Source: Acetobacter oeni (GTDB taxonomy: Bacteria > Pseudomonadota > Alphaproteobacteria > Acetobacterales > Acetobacteraceae). From it: a stretch of 34,218 bases of DNA. The position numbers and the translations under genes were made by a program. How positions within the stretch are numbered: position 1 is the stretch's first letter; every line of letters starts with the position of its first letter. The stretch is taken from contig NZ_WOTA01000031.1 of assembly GCF_011516825.1 (NCBI RefSeq), positions 1 through 34,218 of the forward strand. The letters are read 5' to 3'. The notes under the pieces were generated by a model. That model did not search any database, was not told the origin of the DNA, and saw only the letters and a list, made by a program, of their open reading frames with translations. Of this stretch, positions 30,981 through 34,218 are shown in pieces.

Positions 30981-31666
30981 TGAATTGCCCCGGGATTAGC
31001 GGAGACCTATTCACCTGAGAAGAGGGTCTGATGAGCAATCCTGTGAAGAAGTTTTCCCCTGAAGTCCGTTCCCGTGCGGTGCGTCTGGTTCTGGAGCATG
31101 AGGGCGAACATCCGTCTCGCTGGACGGCGATGGTGTCGATCGCCAGCAAGATCGGCTGCTCGGCGCATACGCTGAACGAGTGGGTCAAGAAAGCTGAGGT
31201 CGAGACTGGCAAGCGGGCTGGTGTTCCAGCCGAGACCGCCGATCGGCTCAAGGCGCTGGAGCAGGCGATCCACGCCCGATGCCCGCCAGGAGCAGGCAAT
31301 CTTGTCCACCACTCGGATCGCGGCTCGCAATACATCGCCATTCGCTACACCGAGCGCCTGGCCGAGGCCGGGATCGAACCCTCGGTCGGCGGTGTCGGAG
31401 ATAGTTACGACAACGCCCTGGCCGAGACAATCAACGGTCTCTTCAAGGCCGAGGTGATCTACAGGCGTGGCCCATGGCGCTCGTTTGACGCCGTGGAATA
31501 CGCCACTCTCGAATGGGTGGACTGGTTCAATAACCGACGCATCCTCGAACCCATCGGCAACATCACGCCGGCCGAGGCCGAGCAACAGTTTTATGCCGCT
31601 ATGGACCACGTCCTCATGGCAGCCTAACTTAAGAAAACCAGTCTCCGCCAATCCCGGGGCGGTTCA
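30981..31666 (+). mobile_element. Internally deleted IS3-family element
   Basis: 686 bp bounded by matching ends (30981-31006 and 31641-31666; TGAA, GCCCCGGGATT and GCGGAGAC shared). Its only frame joins the start of orfA to the end of orfB. It lies inside, or next to, the older IS3 scrap at 30896-30980, giving nested debris between the malate genes and the toxin-antitoxin pair. Confidence 0.8.
31031..31627 (+). pseudogene. OrfA-OrfB deletion fusion of an IS3 transposase
   Basis: 198 codons, open throughout. Residues 1-77 are OrfA ([40 protein letters not shown]). From about residue 90 it is the C-terminal third of OrfB ([18 protein letters not shown] with the second catalytic Asp, then [21 protein letters not shown] with the Glu). 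The first catalytic Asp and the start of the rve core are deleted, so it cannot transpose. It keeps the HTH domain and could in principle bind the element's ends. Confidence 0.85.
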
Positions 31667-31674
31667 CTATCTGC

Positions 31675-32058
31675 CTAGCCGTCGCATCCCACCAGGAGCG
31701 CAATCTGGCGTCTGATTGCAGCAAGCTGATCGGATCTCACCTTGCTGCCTGTCACGGTAACACGTTGCTTGGATGTGGTGGTGAGCAAAGCACTGACCGC
31801 CCAACAGGGCTTGGTGCAGCCGTTATCAGCCGTTGGGTCGATCCGTACTGCCAGATCCGGAATGACGAGGTTCTCATCGTCGGTCAGCGGCACAAGCATC
31901 ACGTTCGGCCACTCAGGCGGAAAGAGATCGTCTTCGACAACAACAGCGGGGCGACGTTTGTTGGGCTCCTTCGGCAGCGCATCTCCGCGCCAGTCTGCCA
32001 GCACAATTTCTCCAGGCGAGAAGATCGCTGCCATGGCGACCGGCCGATCAGGAACCAT
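31675..32058 (-). CDS. PemK/MazF-type toxin
   Basis: 127 residues from the ATG at 32058, or 119 from 32034. It matches MazF/PemK endoribonucleases: FSPGEIVLADWRGDALPKEPNKRRPAVVVED at the N-terminus, VMLVPLTDDENL, and KQRVTVTGSKVRSDQLAAIRRQIALLVG at the end. These toxins cut mRNA at short motifs. The 32058 start overlaps the antitoxin stop by 11 bp, giving coupled synthesis; neither start has a strong ribosome site. The gene ends 8 bp from the IS3 relic, and its last codons are intact. Confidence 0.88.
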   Translation of the reverse strand: MVPDRPVAMAAIFSPGEIVLADWRGDALPKEPNKRRPAVVVEDDLFPPEWPNVMLVPLTDDENLVIPDLAVRIDPTADNGCTKPCWAVSALLTTTSKQRVTVTGSKVRSDQLAAIRRQIALLVGCDG

Positions 32059-32284
32059 GAGTTCCACCAGCCTCTTCAAAAAGCGCCCGGGCGGAAGGCG
32101 TCGCAGCGACGTAGCGGGCAACACGCGCACTGTCCCTGCGGATACGGTCTCGGCGCGCACTCTTTGCCCCTGTCTCCAGCAGATCACGAATGAGCTGGCT
32201 CAGAGGGATACCGCGCGCCGTTGCTTCCTGCTCCAGGTCAGTGCGCAACCGCTCGTCCAGACGGATCGATAGGGGGGATGCCAT
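32048..32284 (-). CDS. Ribbon-helix-helix antitoxin
   Basis: 78 residues. The N-terminus ASPLSIRLDERLRTDLEQEATARGIPLSQLIRDLLETG is a typical RHH fold (beta strand SPLSIRLD, two helices), which dimerises and binds operator DNA. The basic C-terminal part would cover the toxin. GGAG about 8 nt upstream favours the ATG at 32284 over 32296. Repeats at 32316-32338 lie where its operator is expected. With the PemK-like protein it forms a plasmid-stabilising toxin-antitoxin pair. Confidence 0.88.
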   Translation of the reverse strand: MASPLSIRLDERLRTDLEQEATARGIPLSQLIRDLLETGAKSARRDRIRRDSARVARYVAATPSARALFEEAGGTHGS

Positions 32285-32315
32285 GACACACTCCATACAT
32301 TCAGAACGCCGTTAA

Positions 32316-32338
32316 CGTAGCGCAATTTCGTAGTGCAA
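32316..32338 (-). promoter_or_regulatory. Direct-repeat operator of the toxin-antitoxin operon
   Basis: On the minus strand TTGCACTACG and TTGCGCTACG repeat with a 13-bp period, 32 bp 5' of the antitoxin ATG, and overlap a possible promoter (TTGCAC, 17 bp, TTAACG). RHH antitoxins bind such tandem sites. The core GCTACGTTA recurs on the plus strand at 32489-32497, in front of the divergent gene. The rest of 32285-32586 has no gene. Confidence 0.55.
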
Positions 32339-32586
32339 AACAACATATTTGGCAGGGCAGAATGCGCCGAAATGTCTTCGGCCTCGGCCCGCCGCGGCCC
32401 CGCCGGATGCAACACACGCAGGGTGCCGCGAAGCGCAAACTGAAAGTTTGCATTTGTGTATGGAAAAAGAAAAACCCTCTTCTTTAATGCTACGTTAGTG
32501 CTGCGGATACACTTCGGTTAGGCATCGGACTTGCTACGAAAAACCGAGGGTGTTAGACAGGCGAGGACGGGGCAGGAGTGAGGTCC

Positions 32587-33495
32587 ATGAGCGCAGCAGT
32601 GTTTTCAGGTCAGACCGCGGGCAGCTATCTGGAGACCTGCGCCAGATGCCAGACACGCTCTGATGTGGTGATGTGGCTGACAGAGAATTTCGAGACGTTG
32701 CTCAAAGCCACCGGACGGCGAGCCTTGAAGTGGTCAACCCTTGCAGAGCACCTCGCTCGCGACGGTCTGCGAACCCAGCAAGGCCGTGCTCCTACACCTA
32801 ATGGTTTGAGAGTCGAATGGTATCGCGTCAAAGAGCGCATCACTGCGGCGAAAGCAGAGGCCGATCGACGGTTACGCGATGGATCCGCATCCCCCGCAGT
32901 CGTTTCGACTGAACGGGCACCGACCGGCCCCTCGGATGAAGAGATCCTTGCTCTCATGGCCGAGGCCGATAACGAAGAGCGCCTTAACAGGGAGCGCCGT
33001 GAGCGGATCGCAGGGTATGAGGCACAGCGCAGACCCAAGGTAGCCCCAGATCAGGCCAGCATTCAGCCGACCGCACCTGCCGAGGTCGTCGAGACCGCGC
33101 AGTCCCAGCCTGCGTCCTTAGAGACCGCCACCCAGCCGCGTGTTAAAATCGGCCAGATCGCTAACCATGTGACGATGCTCACACAGGCCCCCCGCTATGG
33201 TGCGGACAGAGACAAACCGCTTCCGCCGCCTTATGTTGGTCCTCGGCCCGATGGAATGCCGGAGTATCTGCCGCTCGACGCCCTCATGCCCCTCGATGCG
33301 ACAGGGCGTCAGCCTGATGGTCGCATCGACTATGAAGCGTTGCCGGGACTGCCTCGACGCTCGTTTTTTGAAAGTGAGCGCGAGTGGGCGAAGGCGTGCA
33401 TCCCGATGGTGGAGGCAGTCCCTCATGAGGATCGCTCTATCGTCCTCAAAGCCCTGCTTATGCGATCACGTGATCGCATGAAAAGCCTCTACTGA
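32587..33495 (+). CDS. Unknown plasmid protein with HTH-like N-terminal region
   Basis: 302 residues (start MSAAVFSGQTAGSYLE). Residues 30-90 include KWSTLAEHLARDGLRTQQGRAPTPNGLRVEWYRV, a pattern common in plasmid DNA-binding or recombinase-like proteins (short helices, Gly turn, Trp-Tyr end). The middle is Glu/Arg/Pro-rich and disordered, and the C-terminal 100 residues are a separate small domain (PYVGPRPDGMPEYLPLDALMP, then SFFESEREWAKACIPMVEAVP). GGAG 8 nt upstream supports the ATG at 32587. It is divergent from the toxin-antitoxin pair. A role in partition, mobilisation or regulation is only a guess. Confidence 0.7.
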   Translation: MSAAVFSGQTAGSYLETCARCQTRSDVVMWLTENFETLLKATGRRALKWSTLAEHLARDGLRTQQGRAPTPNGLRVEWYRVKERITAAKAEADRRLRDGSASPAVVSTERAPTGPSDEEILALMAEADNEERLNRERRERIAGYEAQRRPKVAPDQASIQPTAPAEVVETAQSQPASLETATQPRVKIGQIANHVTMLTQAPRYGADRDKPLPPPYVGPRPDGMPEYLPLDALMPLDATGRQPDGRIDYEALPGLPRRSFFESEREWAKACIPMVEAVPHEDRSIVLKALLMRSRDRMKSLY

Positions 33496-33587
33496 GGGCT
33501 CTCTTGCTCGCACTCACAAACGCCGTCCGCATACTGAGGGCTGCTCCGATTTAAGCCGGAGACCGCGCCGAAAGTTAAGGATCTGTT

Positions 33588-33914
33588 ATGAGTGAAAAGC
33601 CTGCCCCCTCCAAATCACCCCGCACGCCTGTTGCCGCAGTCAAAGCGGGTCGTGGCAATCTCGGAGGATCTACGGCCGAGGCGGCACTGGCGGAGCGCGC
33701 CATCATGCAGGGACGCTCACCTCTGCTTGCAGACGGTGACGCCCGTAACCCCGGGCTTTCGGCATTCAGATCAGTTTATGAGCGCTTTGGTCTGAACCGC
33801 CCCGTGAGCGAAGAAGCGGCCGTTCTGAAAGAATGGTTTTCTGAGGCATTCAGCATGGCCGCCGAGCAGAAAAAATCGCTTCTGGTCGATGTCGCTGGCG
33901 TGAGTAGCCCCTAG
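33588..33914 (+). CDS. Unknown small protein, possibly truncated by an IS
   Basis: 108 residues. The first 30 are Lys/Pro/Ala-rich, then AEAALAERAIMQGRSPLLADGDARN and a helical part (LSAFRSVYERFGLNRPVSEEAAVLKEWFSEAFSMAAEQKK). AAGGAT upstream supports the ATG. It follows the previous gene by 92 bp in the same direction; that gap has a 10-bp repeat ACTGAGGGCT (33490s and 33530s) and a small hairpin. The final residues (about GVSSP) may be encoded by the IS3 end that starts close by, so the native C-terminus may be lost. No family is recognised. Confidence 0.65.
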   Translation: MSEKPAPSKSPRTPVAAVKAGRGNLGGSTAEAALAERAIMQGRSPLLADGDARNPGLSAFRSVYERFGLNRPVSEEAAVLKEWFSEAFSMAAEQKKSLLVDVAGVSSP

Positions 33915-33918
33915 TTTT

Positions 33919-34110
33919 CTAGACGCCTTGAGCATTCAAAGTCTGCTGTTGTTCGAACTGCACGGCTGACAGCATCCCTTTCCTGACCTGCTTGCGCACT
34001 GGGTTATAGAACATTTCGATGTAGTCAAACACGTCCTGTCGGGCTTCCTGGCGCGTTTTGTAAGTTCGACGCCGGATGCGCTCGCGCTTGAGCGATGAGA
34101 AAAAACTGAG
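33919..34110 (-). pseudogene. IS3-family OrfB C-terminal fragment
   Basis: On the minus strand the end of an IS3 DDE transposase is clear: FFSSLKRERIRRRTYKTRQ, EARQDVFDYIEMFYNP, ending LNAQGV. The DDE part that should precede FFSSLK (DNAAMES in relatives) is missing; other sequence replaces it (from about 34111), although the frame stays open to 34194 and on to the window edge. A 7-bp hairpin (GCTAAAC/GTTTAGC, 34130-34146) lies in the replacing sequence. Confidence 0.8.
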
Positions 34111-34218
34111 GCCATCGTGTGGAAAGTACGCTAAACAACGTTTAGCATGAACAGTAGAAGAACGTCTGGGTAGCGTGATCTTGTCTGAGGGCAAGTCGCT
34201 GTTTCTTTGTTGAACAAC

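Noticed and set aside
31742..32272. 176-codon plus-strand frame opposite the toxin-antitoxin genes
   Set aside because: Antisense to two recognised genes with family motifs; no start signal or domain.
1..34218. tRNA, rRNA, relaxase, type IV secretion or integrase genes
   Set aside because: I looked for characteristic motifs in all long frames and for cloverleaf-type sequences and recognised none; short or diverged examples could be missed by eye.

Overview
The window looks like an acetic-acid-bacterium (Acetobacteraceae, alphaproteobacterial) plasmid, possibly a complete one. It is GC-rich, carries an iteron origin with a RepA-type initiator and ParAB, and is littered with IS5, IS3, IS630 and IS481 elements or remnants. 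The taxonomic placement is recall of family-level resemblance, not a search. No rRNA, tRNA, CRISPR array, relaxase or recognisable type IV secretion gene was seen.

Layout. (1) 0.1-18.5 kb: a long block almost entirely on the minus strand and tightly packed, with many stop/start overlaps. In transcription order it holds a methyltransferase-helicase of about 1700 codons interrupted by one in-frame amber codon, a ParB-like nuclease-domain protein, small DUF-type proteins, a one-pass membrane peptide, an ArdC-type antirestriction protein, three unknown proteins, SSB, a Fic toxin flanked by two VbhA-like antitoxins, a DUF3991/TOPRIM protein, an unknown protein and a UvrD-type helicase cut off after motif III. 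One unknown gene (5964-6476) runs the other way. (2) 18.5-22.8 kb: replication and partition, with AT-rich DNA, DnaA boxes, five direct and three inverted iterons, repA, parB, parA and two identical 20-bp palindromes. (3) 22.8-31.7 kb: an IS-rich segment with an intact IS5-family element, a decapitated LysR gene, an intact IS3-family element, decayed IS481 and IS5 remnants, a damaged IS630 element and a malate module (AEC transporter plus NAD-malic enzyme), closed by nested IS3 debris. (4) 31.7-34.2 kb: a PemK/MazF toxin with a ribbon-helix-helix antitoxin, two unknown plus-strand genes and an IS3 fragment at the edge.

How it may work. Block 1 combines ssDNA protection (SSB, ArdC), a methyltransferase-helicase of the general DarB kind and a ParB-like protein, with addiction modules and accessory DUFs. 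That composition resembles the leading or establishment region of conjugative plasmids. Large GC-rich foldback elements sit 5' of several of these genes, all on the coding side: two 74-bp copies identical at 73 positions, a diverged 82-bp third copy, and an unrelated 89-nt hairpin upstream of ssb. This repeated leader element is the strongest candidate for something undescribed.

The Fic locus with two flanking antitoxin homologues, the single-codon break in the methyltransferase-helicase, beta-clamp-like peptides on two proteins, and an open frame that would run across the window ends if the molecule is circular are the other points worth checking.
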